DNA of 64,000 nt, from NCBI RefSeq assembly GCF_017377855.1, contig NZ_JAFREP010000004.1, forward strand, positions 429,474 through 493,473, read 5' to 3'. Under the pieces are notes generated by a model, which was not told where the DNA came from, did not search any database, and saw only the letters and a program-made list of their open reading frames with translations. This DNA is from Acanthopleuribacter pedis (GTDB taxonomy: Bacteria > Acidobacteriota > Holophagae > Acanthopleuribacterales > Acanthopleuribacteraceae). Positions 15,724-25,023 of this stretch are shown here, piece by piece. The position numbers and the translations under genes are program-made. Within the stretch, counting starts at the first letter, position 1. Each line of letters starts with the position of its first letter.

Positions 15724-16530
15724 ATGAAAACCAAAAACGCCTGGATTTACCTCAATACCAATCAGTGTTTCGGCAGCCATCAAGGCGGCTGGTCGCGTGA
15801 GATGACCTGTCGCGGGGAACTGCCGACGCCCCATGATTTGGAAGAAATGGTCGATGAACGCGCCTTTGGCGAGAAACGCCTGGGTTTGCTGATTATGGAC
15901 GATCTGCTGCACCCGCTTCGCTTGAAGCTGGACAAGCCGGAGAAGGACCCGCGTGCCTTCCTGCAATTTGGCCTGAGGCACTACCTCAATTTTTCGGTGG
16001 AGACCGCCGAGGTCCGCTTTTTCCCGCTCAGTGAAGAATTGACCTATCTGACCATGGCGCTTCCCAAGCCTTGGATTGAAGGGGTTTATGCCTTCTTTGA
16101 GAACAAAGGTGTGCAGCTCGGTCACATTGGCGGCCTGCTGACAACCTTGCTCAGCGAAACCAAGTTGGGCTGGAACGCGGTGACCATCGGAATCTATCGG
16201 GAGGTTTACCTTCTGGTTGAAATGGACGAAAAGGGCGGTTTTGTTCAGTTCCGCACACGACGTCTCCCCCTGGCGGCAGACGGACAGCTCGATATCCAAA
16301 CCTTGGTTCACTCCGATTGGGAGGGTTTTATGCAACCGACACCGGCGCAACGCGCGGTGAAGTTGTTGGCGCTGACGGAAGATCACCAGGACCAATTGGC
16401 CACAATGCGCGCTGAACTGGGGCGATTCCGCGACACCACCTTGGTGCCCCAACTCGGCGGCAACAGCCTCGCGCGTTTCCAGGCCTTGCTTCAGCAACCC
16501 AGTCTCGCGGCGGCAGGGGGACGGGCATGA
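15724..16530 (+). CDS. GspL/PilM-like cytoplasmic component
   Basis: A 268-residue soluble protein in the position where PilM or the cytoplasmic part of GspL is found, directly before PilN-, PilO- and PilP-like genes. It shows an actin-like alternation (GLLIMDDLLHPLRLKL, LNFSVETAEVRFFPL, VTIGIYREVYLLVEM), but the nucleotide-binding motifs of PilM are not obvious. It overlaps the next gene by 4 bases. Assignment rests mainly on gene order, and the sequence is divergent. Confidence 0.6.
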   Translation: MKTKNAWIYLNTNQCFGSHQGGWSREMTCRGELPTPHDLEEMVDERAFGEKRLGLLIMDDLLHPLRLKLDKPEKDPRAFLQFGLRHYLNFSVETAEVRFFPLSEELTYLTMALPKPWIEGVYAFFENKGVQLGHIGGLLTTLLSETKLGWNAVTIGIYREVYLLVEMDEKGGFVQFRTRRLPLAADGQLDIQTLVHSDWEGFMQPTPAQRAVKLLALTEDHQDQLATMRAELGRFRDTTLVPQLGGNSLARFQALLQQPSLAAAGGRA

Positions 16531-17114
16531 ACGGTTCCGTCAACTTTTCGCCGAACCCTTTTAAACGGCCTAGCAAATCGCTTTACGGTTTGTGGTTGAT
16601 CAATCCGCTGCTGCTGGTGCTGGCCGCGGCCTTGCTGTTTCATTGGAATCAGTTGAAGCACCGCAATACCCTGACCCACGCGGAAATCGACAGCATCGAG
16701 GATCAGGGTCGTGAACTGGACCGGAACCAGGCACGGGCGCTCAAAGAGTTGGCGGAGATCAACCTGGTGGAATACCGCAAAAAGGTCAGCCAGTTCCAAA
16801 GCATTCAAGCGGGTTTTGACACCCATTGGGGCGGACTGCTGGATGATTTGGGAGAACAACTTCCCGCCAACGTGCGCATTCTGGCGATTAAACCGCGCCA
16901 GTCACGGCGGCGCCAGAGTGACGGTGCCCAAAAAATAGTGCTCGAGGCGGAGGCGCGCGCCAAACAAAGCCAACTGGAATTCATACGCGCCTTGCAAGAA
17001 CACCCGGCCTTTCGCGCGGTCCAATTTGAAGCGGAGCGCTACGAGAAGGCGGACGGCGGCTTAATCACTTTTGAGATTTCCTTTTCCTACCGCAAACAAG
17101 GGGGACGCTCATGA
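16527..17114 (+). CDS. PilN-like inner-membrane assembly protein
   Basis: A 195-residue bitopic protein. A short cytoplasmic N-terminus contains an NPF motif (NFSPNPFKRP). One transmembrane segment follows (about 20-40, LWLINPLLLVLAAALLF), then a coiled coil (about 45-100) and a periplasmic ferredoxin-like domain. This is the PilN layout, linking the cytoplasmic M-like protein to the O/P-like periplasmic proteins. Four-base ATGA-type overlaps on both sides indicate translational coupling. Confidence 0.7.
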   Translation: MNGSVNFSPNPFKRPSKSLYGLWLINPLLLVLAAALLFHWNQLKHRNTLTHAEIDSIEDQGRELDRNQARALKELAEINLVEYRKKVSQFQSIQAGFDTHWGGLLDDLGEQLPANVRILAIKPRQSRRRQSDGAQKIVLEAEARAKQSQLEFIRALQEHPAFRAVQFEAERYEKADGGLITFEISFSYRKQGGRS

Positions 17115-17671
17115 TGGAGAACTTCCTGTACAACAAGGTTTACCAGGCGGTTACGGCCGGGTTCTTGGCGCTGGTGTGCGTGGGGATTTGGTCGTTTGGG
17201 ATCCAGGAAGAGCAACACATCTTGGAAAATAGCGAATCCCGTTTGGAAATGCAGCGGCTGGAATTGGATCGCCGCGAGTTGGATTCCGGTTTGGTCAACA
17301 AACAACTGGAACGCTACCGCAACAACCTGAGCGAGATGACGCGTTTCCGTCGCGATTTCCTCAAGCAAAAGGACGAACGGGTGGTGGCGATCTCCGATTT
17401 TCTCGCGGGCCAAGCGGCCGAACACGGCTTGGCGCTCGATCAGGTTCGCTACAAAACGCGACCCTTAAAAGAAGATCAACTCGAACTGTACGAAATCGAC
17501 CTGCCGCTACGTGGGCGCTATCGCGACATTCGCGCTTTTGTCGAAAAGGTGGAAACTTCGGATATGTTCCTGATCATCACCCGTTTGGCGATTCAGGGCG
17601 AAAGCGAACGCGCCAACGCGGTGGATGTGGAGCTTTCGTTGGCAACCTATTTTGAAGGCGGCGCCCCATGA
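17111..17671 (+). CDS. PilO-like inner-membrane assembly protein
   Basis: A 186-residue bitopic protein with one N-terminal membrane helix (about 12-32, YQAVTAGFLALVCVGIWSF), a long coiled coil (about 35-100) and an alpha/beta periplasmic domain (VRYKTRPLKEDQLELYEIDLP, RGRYRDIRAFVEKVE). It typically pairs with PilN. It overlaps its neighbours by 4 bases. ATG codons at 17111 and 17114 are both possible starts. Confidence 0.7.
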   Translation: MMENFLYNKVYQAVTAGFLALVCVGIWSFGIQEEQHILENSESRLEMQRLELDRRELDSGLVNKQLERYRNNLSEMTRFRRDFLKQKDERVVAISDFLAGQAAEHGLALDQVRYKTRPLKEDQLELYEIDLPLRGRYRDIRAFVEKVETSDMFLIITRLAIQGESERANAVDVELSLATYFEGGAP

Positions 17672-18276
17672 ACGAGCAGAAACGTGTGAAGGTCATGTTG
17701 GCGGTGGTCGGAATCTTGGTGCTCGGCAACCTCTACGTGCATTTCGGTGGCGGGGCCTCGGAGATCGGCGTCTTCAGCGGCGGCCCGAGCCTGGTCAATG
17801 CCGCGGATCGGAGCCGGGCCGAGAAGTCGATGGAAATCATTAAACGTTTGCCTGAATTGAACTTTGCCCCGAAAGAAGCCGGCGTGGGTGAAGGTGAAGA
17901 TGCCGAACGCAATCCCTTTTTGTTCGGGGGACCCGATCCCCGCGTGGTAGCTGAACACCAACGCCGCCAAGCCGAGTTGGAAGAGGCGCGGGTGGCGGCG
18001 GTGGTCGAGGCGCAAGCCCAGGCCGCGGCGGAAGAAGAAACGGAAGCGGCGGCCCCGCCCAAACCGACCTTTCCCGGCAAGGTGCTCGGTGTGCTGGCCA
18101 GCCACGACGACGGCCTGATCCAATTCGCGGTGCAACTCAACGAGGAACTGCTGGTGGTCGGCCTTGGCGAAACTTTTGATCAACAATACCAACTGATGGA
18201 TTTCCAATATCCCACGGTCCAACTCGTGTTCACCCGCCAAAATGAACGCATCGAGATCAATTTGGAGTCTGAATAG
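17668..18276 (+). CDS. PilP/GspC-like periplasmic linker
   Basis: A 202-residue protein with an N-terminal membrane helix (about 7-25, VKVMLAVVGILVLGNLYVHF) and an Ala/Glu-rich flexible linker (about 95-135). A C-terminal small beta domain (about 140-200, FPGKVLGVLASHDDGLIQFAV) resembles the homology region of GspC/PilP that contacts the secretin. The context, directly before the secretin, supports this role. Confidence 0.7.
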   Translation: MNEQKRVKVMLAVVGILVLGNLYVHFGGGASEIGVFSGGPSLVNAADRSRAEKSMEIIKRLPELNFAPKEAGVGEGEDAERNPFLFGGPDPRVVAEHQRRQAELEEARVAAVVEAQAQAAAEEETEAAAPPKPTFPGKVLGVLASHDDGLIQFAVQLNEELLVVGLGETFDQQYQLMDFQYPTVQLVFTRQNERIEINLESE

Positions 18277-18291
18277 ATGACGGGAGCAGTC

Positions 18292-20604
18292 ATGCGCTAT
18301 CAATCAAGCCTCCTCGTCGGCCTACTCGTGGTCGCGATGATTACGGGAGGCTGCATTCAACGTAAAAGTGTCCGTGACGCGTTGAACGCGACGGAACGAG
18401 AGAATTGGGACCAAGCCTACGTACTCTGGCAGGAAGTGCTGGAGGACGATCCCAAAAGCACCAAAGCCAAATTGGAGTTGGAGCGGTCGCGGGTTAAAGC
18501 CGCGCTGGACCACCTGCGCAAAGCCAATTATTACTACGAGCGGGGTCAGCTCGGTGAGGCCAAGTTCGAAACCCAACTGGTGCTGAACCTGGATCCCAGC
18601 AACGGCCAGGCGCGGTTGCTGGCCGAGCGGATTCAGGAACAGGAAAAAGCGCTGGCCGAAGAACGTCGCGAAAGTCGTGAGTCGGCCAATCGCATTGGCA
18701 GCGGGAACCTTCCGCAACTTAATCCGCGTACCTGGGGTGCGCTCGATTTGATTTTCAGCAAACCCACCTCGGTGCGCGACATCTACACGGCCCTGGGTCG
18801 CGGTTACGATGTCAACATTGTGGTGGACACCAAAATCCGCGATGAAAAGATCAGCCTCGATCTGCGCAATCTCGATTTCCTCAAGGCGCTCGATACCTTA
18901 ATGGTCTTGAACCGCCACTTTTTTAAGGTGATCGACGACAACACAATGGTGATTTTGGAAGACAACAAAAACAATCGCGACCGCTACGACAACCAAATTA
19001 TCCGCACTTTCTACCTTTCCAACATCACGCCCAAGGATTTGAAACAGCACTTGCAGCGTTTGGGTGGGATTAAGGAATACGCGGAAAACGAATCGCTGAA
19101 CGCGATCACGGTTAAGGGTACGGAAGAACAAATCGCCCTGGCCGAACAGATTATTGTCGCCAACGACAAGTCCAAGCCGGAAGTGATCCTGGAAGTCGAA
19201 CTTTTGGAAGTTAACAAAAGCCGCTCCCGTCGCCTGGGTATTTTGCCGGTGAATCCGGTCAACCAGAACTCGCCGCTGTACCGGGCCGGGGTGGTTGCCG
19301 ATCCGCTGGACCGCAGCGACGACGATGCGGACGCCAACGGCTTGCGGGGGATTTTCCCCAGCCTGAACAGCAACGATTACCTGACCGTTGTGCCCGCGCT
19401 GGCGATTGATTTCCTCAAAGAGCACGGCGACTCAACTCAGGTTGCCAACCCGACGATGCGGGTGACCAGTGGTGAAAAAGCGAGCATCCAGATCGGGCAG
19501 AGTATCCCGATTGCCAGTACCTCGTTTACCAGCGCGCAACTGGCGGGGAACCAAGGTTTTAACAATGTCGGTGACCAGGCCTTGACCTCGTTTAACTACA
19601 ACGATGTGGGCATCAACATCAAGGTTGAGCCGCGTGTTCACTTCAACCAGGAAATTACCTTGGTTATGGAACTGAGCGTGACATCCGTGTTATCCGCCGG
19701 ATTACAGCCCGTCTTAGGGCAACGCCAGGTGACCACGACCATTCGTTTGCGGGATGGAGAAACCAACGTGATGGCCGGCTTGTTGAATAACGACGAACGC
19801 AAATCATTGAGTGGGATTCCCGGCCTTTCCGATATCCCGGTATTGGGTCGCTTGTTTTCCAACGATGAGAAAACCATTTCCCAAACCGACATCATCATGA
19901 CGATTCGCCCGATCATCATCCGCGATTCCGATATCAATGAAAACGACCGCGCTCCTTACGAGGTTGGCAGCTTGCGTCTGTCGTCCTTGTACGCCAAGGC
20001 CAAAGAAGCGGCGGAGGAAAGACAGGAGCGCGAGAACGGCACCCTGATTCCGCGTTCAAGCGGCGGCCCCTCGGTGGAAGAACCGGAAGCGCTTAAACCG
20101 GCGTATCCGGTGGGGTCCGAGCCGCCGCCGGAGGAGAATGGCGACGACGCGCCGGACGAGCCGCAACCGGAAGAAGCATTGCCCTCGCCGGCCATGTTGT
20201 CCTTCATGCCGCCCAACCTCAGTGGCCGTCAGGACGATGTGATTGAGGTACAACTGTTCATGACCAATGTCGAGGCCATGTCGTCGGGTGAAATTGTGGT
20301 CGGCTTTGACCCCGAGGTATTGCAGGCGGAGTCGGTGCAGATCGGTCAGTTCTTCGATGCCCGTGGTCAGCAGCCCTTATTGCGACCGGCCTGGAATAAT
20401 TCACGGGGCCGCCTGAGCTTGGTATTGGCGCAACGGACCACGGCCGAACCCTTTAGCGGTTCCGGCATTTTGGCCGAAATTGTGTTCCGCGCCAAGCAAC
20501 CGGGCGACGGCCAGTTGGAAATGATCAAATTGGCCTTGCAAAACGCCGAGGGTGAATTGTTGCCGGCCGAGGGGTTGAGCGCGACCTATGAGGTGAACCC
20601 GTGA
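18292..20604 (+). CDS. outer-membrane secretin with C-terminal cohesin domain
   Basis: I start at ATG 18292, preceded by GGGAG; an earlier ATG at 18277 has no site. The protein is a lipoprotein (lipobox ITGGC, Cys near 20). A TPR-like segment (about 25-115) is followed by secretin N-domains (about 135-290) with LDLRNLDFLKALDTLMVLN. The secretin core (about 300-560) includes the VAN(P)TMRVTSGEKASI and VMAGLLNNDERKSLSGIPGLSDIP signatures. After a Pro/Glu-rich linker a cohesin-type domain (about 640-768) shows DDVIEVQLFMTNVEAMSSGE and VGFDPEVL. It is the channel of the machine. The cohesin tail is unusual for classical GspD or PilQ. Confidence 0.92.
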   Translation: MRYQSSLLVGLLVVAMITGGCIQRKSVRDALNATERENWDQAYVLWQEVLEDDPKSTKAKLELERSRVKAALDHLRKANYYYERGQLGEAKFETQLVLNLDPSNGQARLLAERIQEQEKALAEERRESRESANRIGSGNLPQLNPRTWGALDLIFSKPTSVRDIYTALGRGYDVNIVVDTKIRDEKISLDLRNLDFLKALDTLMVLNRHFFKVIDDNTMVILEDNKNNRDRYDNQIIRTFYLSNITPKDLKQHLQRLGGIKEYAENESLNAITVKGTEEQIALAEQIIVANDKSKPEVILEVELLEVNKSRSRRLGILPVNPVNQNSPLYRAGVVADPLDRSDDDADANGLRGIFPSLNSNDYLTVVPALAIDFLKEHGDSTQVANPTMRVTSGEKASIQIGQSIPIASTSFTSAQLAGNQGFNNVGDQALTSFNYNDVGINIKVEPRVHFNQEITLVMELSVTSVLSAGLQPVLGQRQVTTTIRLRDGETNVMAGLLNNDERKSLSGIPGLSDIPVLGRLFSNDEKTISQTDIIMTIRPIIIRDSDINENDRAPYEVGSLRLSSLYAKAKEAAEERQERENGTLIPRSSGGPSVEEPEALKPAYPVGSEPPPEENGDDAPDEPQPEEALPSPAMLSFMPPNLSGRQDDVIEVQLFMTNVEAMSSGEIVVGFDPEVLQAESVQIGQFFDARGQQPLLRPAWNNSRGRLSLVLAQRTTAEPFSGSGILAEIVFRAKQPGDGQLEMIKLALQNAEGELLPAEGLSATYEVNP

Positions 20605-21056
20605 AACGGCGCGGCTTTACCCTCCTCGAACTGATCCTGGCCATGGTGGTGTTGGGTGTGCTGGCTTCGGCGGTGTTCCCGACGACGCGCCACATGGTGA
20701 AGCGTCAGAAAGAGGTGGAATTGCGGCGCGCGCTTTTGGAGATGCGAACGGCGATTGATCGCTTCAAGAAAGCCCATGACGAGGGGTTGATTGAGGTGCG
20801 CGATCTGCGTCAGTTTGGATATCCCAAGGATTTTGAGCAATTGGTGGACGGGGTACCCTTTAAAAAGGATCCCGGCCAGACGGTTCGTTTCCTGCGCCGC
20901 ATTCCGGTTGATCCCATGACCGGTGAGCGGGAATGGGGCATGCGTTCGGTGCAGGACGAACCCGACACACAGAGCTGGGGTCGTGAGAATGTGTTTGACG
21001 TCTACTCGTTGAGCGACGGTGTGTCGCTGGACGGCGAAGACTACGGCGAATGGTAG
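20601..21056 (+). CDS. major-type pseudopilin (GspG-like) 1
   Basis: A 151-residue pseudopilin with a short basic leader and prepilin peptidase site KRRG-FTLLELILAMVVLGVLAS, including Glu5 of the mature protein. The helix is followed by the GspG-like motif RIPVDPMTGEREWGMRSV, which in GspG binds Ca. It overlaps the secretin gene by 4 bases. No peptidase gene is in the operon. Confidence 0.9.
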   Translation: MKRRGFTLLELILAMVVLGVLASAVFPTTRHMVKRQKEVELRRALLEMRTAIDRFKKAHDEGLIEVRDLRQFGYPKDFEQLVDGVPFKKDPGQTVRFLRRIPVDPMTGEREWGMRSVQDEPDTQSWGRENVFDVYSLSDGVSLDGEDYGEW

Positions 21057-21067
21057 GAGGGAAACCC

Positions 21068-21469
21068 ATGTGGCACAACAGAGGACGGCGCGCTTTTACC
21101 GTGCTGGAATTGATCATCGTGTTAACGGTGCTGGGTATGCTGGCGGGACTGGCGACCTCCACCCACAAAAACACGGCGCGCAAATCGCGGGAAACGGTTT
21201 TGCGGCATAACTTGGCCCAAATTCGGTTGACGCTCGATCAGTACAACGTTGACAAAGGCCGTTACCCGGACAGCCTACAATCCTTGGTGGACGAGGGTTA
21301 CCTTCGCGATTTTCCGGTTGATCCGATCACCCGTTCCGCCGATACCTGGGAAGAGGTACTCGAATCGGAGTACAGCGACGAGGACAGCAGTTACGAGCCG
21401 GGCGTGTTTGATGTGCGCAGCGGCAGCGATGAACGCGCGCTCGACGGCACCTTCTATTACGAGTGGTGA
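21068..21469 (+). CDS. pseudopilin (GspG-like) 2
   Basis: Start ATG 21068, with GGAGGG 8 bases upstream. A 133-residue pseudopilin with helix FTVLELIIVLTVLGMLAGL. The residue before the cleavage site is Ala (GRRA-FTVLE) where Gly is usual; Ala is tolerated by some prepilin peptidases. The rest matches the GspG plan (LTLDQYNVDKGRYPDSLQSL, FPVDPITRSADTWEEV). It ends in YYEW, as its neighbour ends in YGEW. Confidence 0.87.
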   Translation: MWHNRGRRAFTVLELIIVLTVLGMLAGLATSTHKNTARKSRETVLRHNLAQIRLTLDQYNVDKGRYPDSLQSLVDEGYLRDFPVDPITRSADTWEEVLESEYSDEDSSYEPGVFDVRSGSDERALDGTFYYEW

Positions 21470-21472
21470 AGC

Positions 21473-22087
21473 ATGCGCGGGATGTTTCGGCCGACCCGCC
21501 GCAAGGGTCACATGTTGTTGGTCGCGGTGATCGCGGTGACCACGCTTAGCTTGGCGCTGTCGATGGCGGTTCAGCCGTTGCGCACCGCACGGCAACGGAT
21601 GTTGGAGCAAGAACTGATGTACCGCGGGAAACACATCGCCGACGGTATCCGACGCTTCTATATTAAGTACGGCCGTTTTCCTTCGGACTTGGACGAGCTT
21701 AACGATCAGGAACCGCGTTTCCTGCGCAAGTTGTATACCGACCCCATGACCGAGGACGGCGAGTGGACCTTGGTCTACTTGGACCCCACCGACTTGCGCG
21801 GTGTCAGGCAACTTAACCGCGCTTCGCGGCGGTTGCTGGAGACCGTGGGCGGGGATGAGGTGAACCAAGATTTGGTTCAGGAAGAGCGCAATTCGGAAAA
21901 TGAACCGGAACGGCAGTCGGCCTTTCAGATCAACAGCCGGCAAATCACCGGGATTCGTTCTAAGTCGGATGAGGAAGGGTTAACCGAGTTCCAAGAATCG
22001 CGTATTTACGCGGATTGGCTGTTTTCAGCCATTCCCGAGCCCGAATCGGGTGTTCCCGGGATCAACAAACTGATCGAAACCCCCTAA
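21473..22087 (+). CDS. pseudopilin-like protein 3
   Basis: A 204-residue protein. A basic leader RRKG precedes the hydrophobic helix HMLLVAVIAVTTLSLALSM, a prepilin-like layout, but His replaces Phe at +1 and Glu5 is missing. The globular part keeps YIKYGRFPSDLDELN and YTDPMTEDGEW, the GspG-type calcium-site region, then a long charged tail. It is probably a minor or tip pseudopilin. Last gene of the operon. Confidence 0.7.
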   Translation: MRGMFRPTRRKGHMLLVAVIAVTTLSLALSMAVQPLRTARQRMLEQELMYRGKHIADGIRRFYIKYGRFPSDLDELNDQEPRFLRKLYTDPMTEDGEWTLVYLDPTDLRGVRQLNRASRRLLETVGGDEVNQDLVQEERNSENEPERQSAFQINSRQITGIRSKSDEEGLTEFQESRIYADWLFSAIPEPESGVPGINKLIETP

Positions 22088-22115
22088 TTTCGGCGCGACC
22101 CGCCGAGATGGGCGG

Positions 22116-22155
22116 TTTGGCCCCCATTCTCCACCCGGGTTCCCGGGGGGCCAAA
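22116..22155 (+). terminator. hairpin after the secretion operon
   Basis: TTTGGCCCCC pairs with GGGGGCCAAA, with an inner ACCCGGG/CCCGG arm. GGGGTTTTCGG follows. Probably the operon terminator, though the T-run is short. Confidence 0.6.
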
Positions 22156-22707
22156 GGGGTTTTCGGTGCATGGGCACCGTGGATTTACACGGCGCATTTC
22201 AAATCCGCGCGGGTGAGCGCTTCCTTGCTCACATTAAGCTCAATTTTCACGGGTTCAACTGGTTGCGACGAAAAAAATCGGCTATACTCCAGTGGCGCAA
22301 ATTCACACCCAACGAAAAGCGAATCCCCTGCGAAAGAGTAAGCCTAAAGGGTTTCTTTTCTGGATTTTGGGTGTGGATTAACTGCAACGAACCTTTGGGT
22401 TGGTGGTAAGGGGCGGACGTCACAAGGGCCAGACGCGGATGGTAAAGGCGCGGCCTTTGAAAACAATGCGGTTATCGCGGTTTTCGAATGCACCCCCACG
22501 ACCGAAAAAAACCGAGCTTCGTTGACAAATCCTTCTCAAAATCACTTCATCAACGGGATCAACGCCCCGTCCAGGTCCTTCTGAGAAGGTTGCATCTTTT
22601 GACGGAACAGGGACAGACCCCATGGGTGTCTCGTGATAGAACGCATGCCTCGGCGCGGTGAACCGTGAATTTCTGCTAAAGCGCTGTTGGATTGAGGATT
22701 AACCAGG
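22156..22707. other. non-coding spacer with possible promoter
   Basis: No gene supported. A TATACT hexamer near 22273 and a TTGACA near 22523 are promoter-like, but neither has a good partner at normal spacing. Confidence 0.35.
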
Positions 22708-25023
22708 GTGAGAAACCAAAAAAGCATGGCGAGAACGATGGTCGCATGGTTGCTGGGCGCGTGTTTGCTGCTCTGTCCCGGGTCCGCGTGGGCCTTCGCG
22801 GGAACCGACCTGGAGATTCCCCTTTTAACCCGCCCGCCCGAGCTGGCTGATTTTGCCGGCATGCGACCGAGCAGTGAGCTGGCCGCGACCATGATTCAGT
22901 CCACCGGTTTCTCCCAACGTTCGCCGCGTGAGGGCGAGCCGGCAACGCAACGTACCGAGGTTTATTTAGGTTACGACAGCCACGCGTTTTACGCCGTGTT
23001 TGTGGTTTTTGACGAGGCGCCCGATGCGATTCGCCACGGCATGGCGCCGCGCGAGGAAGTGGGTGAGGACGATACCGTCAGCCTGTTGCTGGATACCTAC
23101 AACGATCAGCGCCGCGCTTATGTGTTTACCTGCAACGCACGCGGGGTCCAGCGCGACGGCATTTACATTGAATCGGTCGGTGAAGATCGTTCCTTTCACA
23201 CCATTTGGCGCTCCGAGGGGACCCTGACCAAAAAAGGTTTTATGGTGCTGATGGCGATTCCCTTTCGCAGTTTGCGGTTTGCCTCGAAGCCGGAACAAGA
23301 ATGGGGCGTGATGTTTAGCCGCAATATTGTGCGCCTGAGTGAAGATGTTCACTGGCCGCAATACCTGCGATCGGTGCAGGGCCGCCTGAATCAAGCGGGA
23401 CGGTTGCGTTTTCAAACGCAAGCCGGCTCGCAAACCAATTACCAGTTTTTACCCTACGTGGCTTCTCGCTCCTTCAAAGTGTTGGAAGGCCCCAGTGGCA
23501 TGGCCGAATACATCCGTGACGACGGCGATCACAAGGCGGGCGCCGACGGGAAAATCGTGTTCCGCGAGTCCCTGGTTTTGGATTTAACCGCCAATCCCGA
23601 TTTTAGTCAGGTCGAGTCCGACGCGCCCCAGGTTACCGTGAACAACCGCTTTGAATTGCGGTTCCCCGAACTGCGTCCGTTCTTTACCGAAAACAGAGAT
23701 GTGTTTCGGTTACCGATTAACTTGTCTTTTACCCGTCGTATCGGTGAGCCGGAAGTCGGTGCCCGCTTGACGGGAAAACTCGGCAAAACGACGCTTGGGG
23801 CTCTGCTCATCAACGACACCTCGCGAGGCGAAACCTTGCAACCCGACGAGGTGGGTTTTGATGACAACGCCAACCACGGGATCCTTCGTTTCAAATACGA
23901 TGTTTTGAACCAGGGCCACCTGGGCGTGTTTTATTCCCATACCGAGTTTGCCGGCGAGCGGGCGCGGATCTATTCGTTCGACGGCCGGTTTCGCCTCAAC
24001 CCGAAGTGGTCTGTCGGCTTTCAAGCGGTACGCAGTAACGTGACCTTTCCGAGCGAGTTGGACGAGGATGGCGAGGAAGTGGCGCCTGCCGAAAGCGAAA
24101 ATGATAGCGCGGTTCGGGTTGAGTTTCGCCGCCAAGGCAATTACTTCACCACCGCCGTGCGTTACATCGACATTGGCGAAAATTTCAGTTCACCCCTTGC
24201 GTTTTTAGGTCGTGAACACCGCCCGGACAACCGCAGCCTCAACAGCTTTAGCACCTACCGCTTCCGCCCGGACAATATGCCTTTTAATGCCTGGGGCTTT
24301 AATTTGGAAACCGAATACACCGAGGATCAATCGGGTCTTGAGCTGGATAAAATTTTCACGCCCGGCTTGGTGGTAGAAGGTGCAGGGCGAACCACGGCCT
24401 TTCTGTACGGCCGAACCCGTTGGGAGACCTTGCGTGAAGGCGAGTTGGGCGTTCCTGAAAATACCACCTTCCGCACGGGTTACCTCGGTGCATCGATCCA
24501 GACATCCATTGCGCGCAAGTTTTCCACCTTTGCCTTTATCGAATTTGGCGAAGATGTGAATTACGGTGCCACCGACGAGATTGGGATCAGCAACGGTGAT
24601 TCAATTTCGTTTTACGGCGAGTTCACCTGGCGGCCGATCAGCCAACTGCGTGTGGAGCAGGAACTGATTTATTATCAGTTGGACGACCAGATGGGGCGTG
24701 GCGATATTGTGTCCCAACGCAGCAGCCGGCTTAAGTTGAATTGGCAGTTTAATCGTCGCTTGCGGCTGCGGTTAATCGGGGATTACGAATCAATCCGTGC
24801 CAATGCGGCACTATCAACCGCCACACGGCGGCGTGGCATAAACGGCGATCTCTTACTAACCTACCAGGTCAATCCCTGGACCGCCTTTTACTTGGGCTAT
24901 AACGGCAATTACGACAACCGCTTTCTCGAAATGGGTCCGAGAGGACCGCGCATCAGTCGAAACGATGATTTGCAGAACACGGGCAATCAGGTGTTTTTAA
25001 AGTTTTCCTATCTGGTTGACTAG
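22708..25023 (+). CDS. DUF5916-type protein: CBM9-like domain plus outer-membrane barrel
   Basis: GTG start at 22708 with GAGGA about 9 bases upstream. The 771 residues begin with a signal peptide (MVAWLLGACLLLCPGSAWAF). A CBM9-like domain (about 45-215) shows TEVYLGYDSHAFYAVFVVFDEAPDAIR and DDTVSLLLDTYNDQRRAYVF. Then come the characteristic LDLTANPDFSQVESDAPQVTVN and FPELRPFFTENRDVF, and many amphipathic strands ending in an aromatic-rich C-terminus typical of outer-membrane barrels. The family is widespread in Bacteroidota and Acidobacteriota; its substrate is unknown. The TAG stop is the first TAG of an element A copy. Confidence 0.85.
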   Translation: MRNQKSMARTMVAWLLGACLLLCPGSAWAFAGTDLEIPLLTRPPELADFAGMRPSSELAATMIQSTGFSQRSPREGEPATQRTEVYLGYDSHAFYAVFVVFDEAPDAIRHGMAPREEVGEDDTVSLLLDTYNDQRRAYVFTCNARGVQRDGIYIESVGEDRSFHTIWRSEGTLTKKGFMVLMAIPFRSLRFASKPEQEWGVMFSRNIVRLSEDVHWPQYLRSVQGRLNQAGRLRFQTQAGSQTNYQFLPYVASRSFKVLEGPSGMAEYIRDDGDHKAGADGKIVFRESLVLDLTANPDFSQVESDAPQVTVNNRFELRFPELRPFFTENRDVFRLPINLSFTRRIGEPEVGARLTGKLGKTTLGALLINDTSRGETLQPDEVGFDDNANHGILRFKYDVLNQGHLGVFYSHTEFAGERARIYSFDGRFRLNPKWSVGFQAVRSNVTFPSELDEDGEEVAPAESENDSAVRVEFRRQGNYFTTAVRYIDIGENFSSPLAFLGREHRPDNRSLNSFSTYRFRPDNMPFNAWGFNLETEYTEDQSGLELDKIFTPGLVVEGAGRTTAFLYGRTRWETLREGELGVPENTTFRTGYLGASIQTSIARKFSTFAFIEFGEDVNYGATDEIGISNGDSISFYGEFTWRPISQLRVEQELIYYQLDDQMGRGDIVSQRSSRLKLNWQFNRRLRLRLIGDYESIRANAALSTATRRRGINGDLLLTYQVNPWTAFYLGYNGNYDNRFLEMGPRGPRISRNDDLQNTGNQVFLKFSYLVD

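Noticed and set aside
22523..22550. TTGACA promoter upstream of the DUF5916 gene
   Set aside because: No acceptable -10 hexamer at 16-18 bases.
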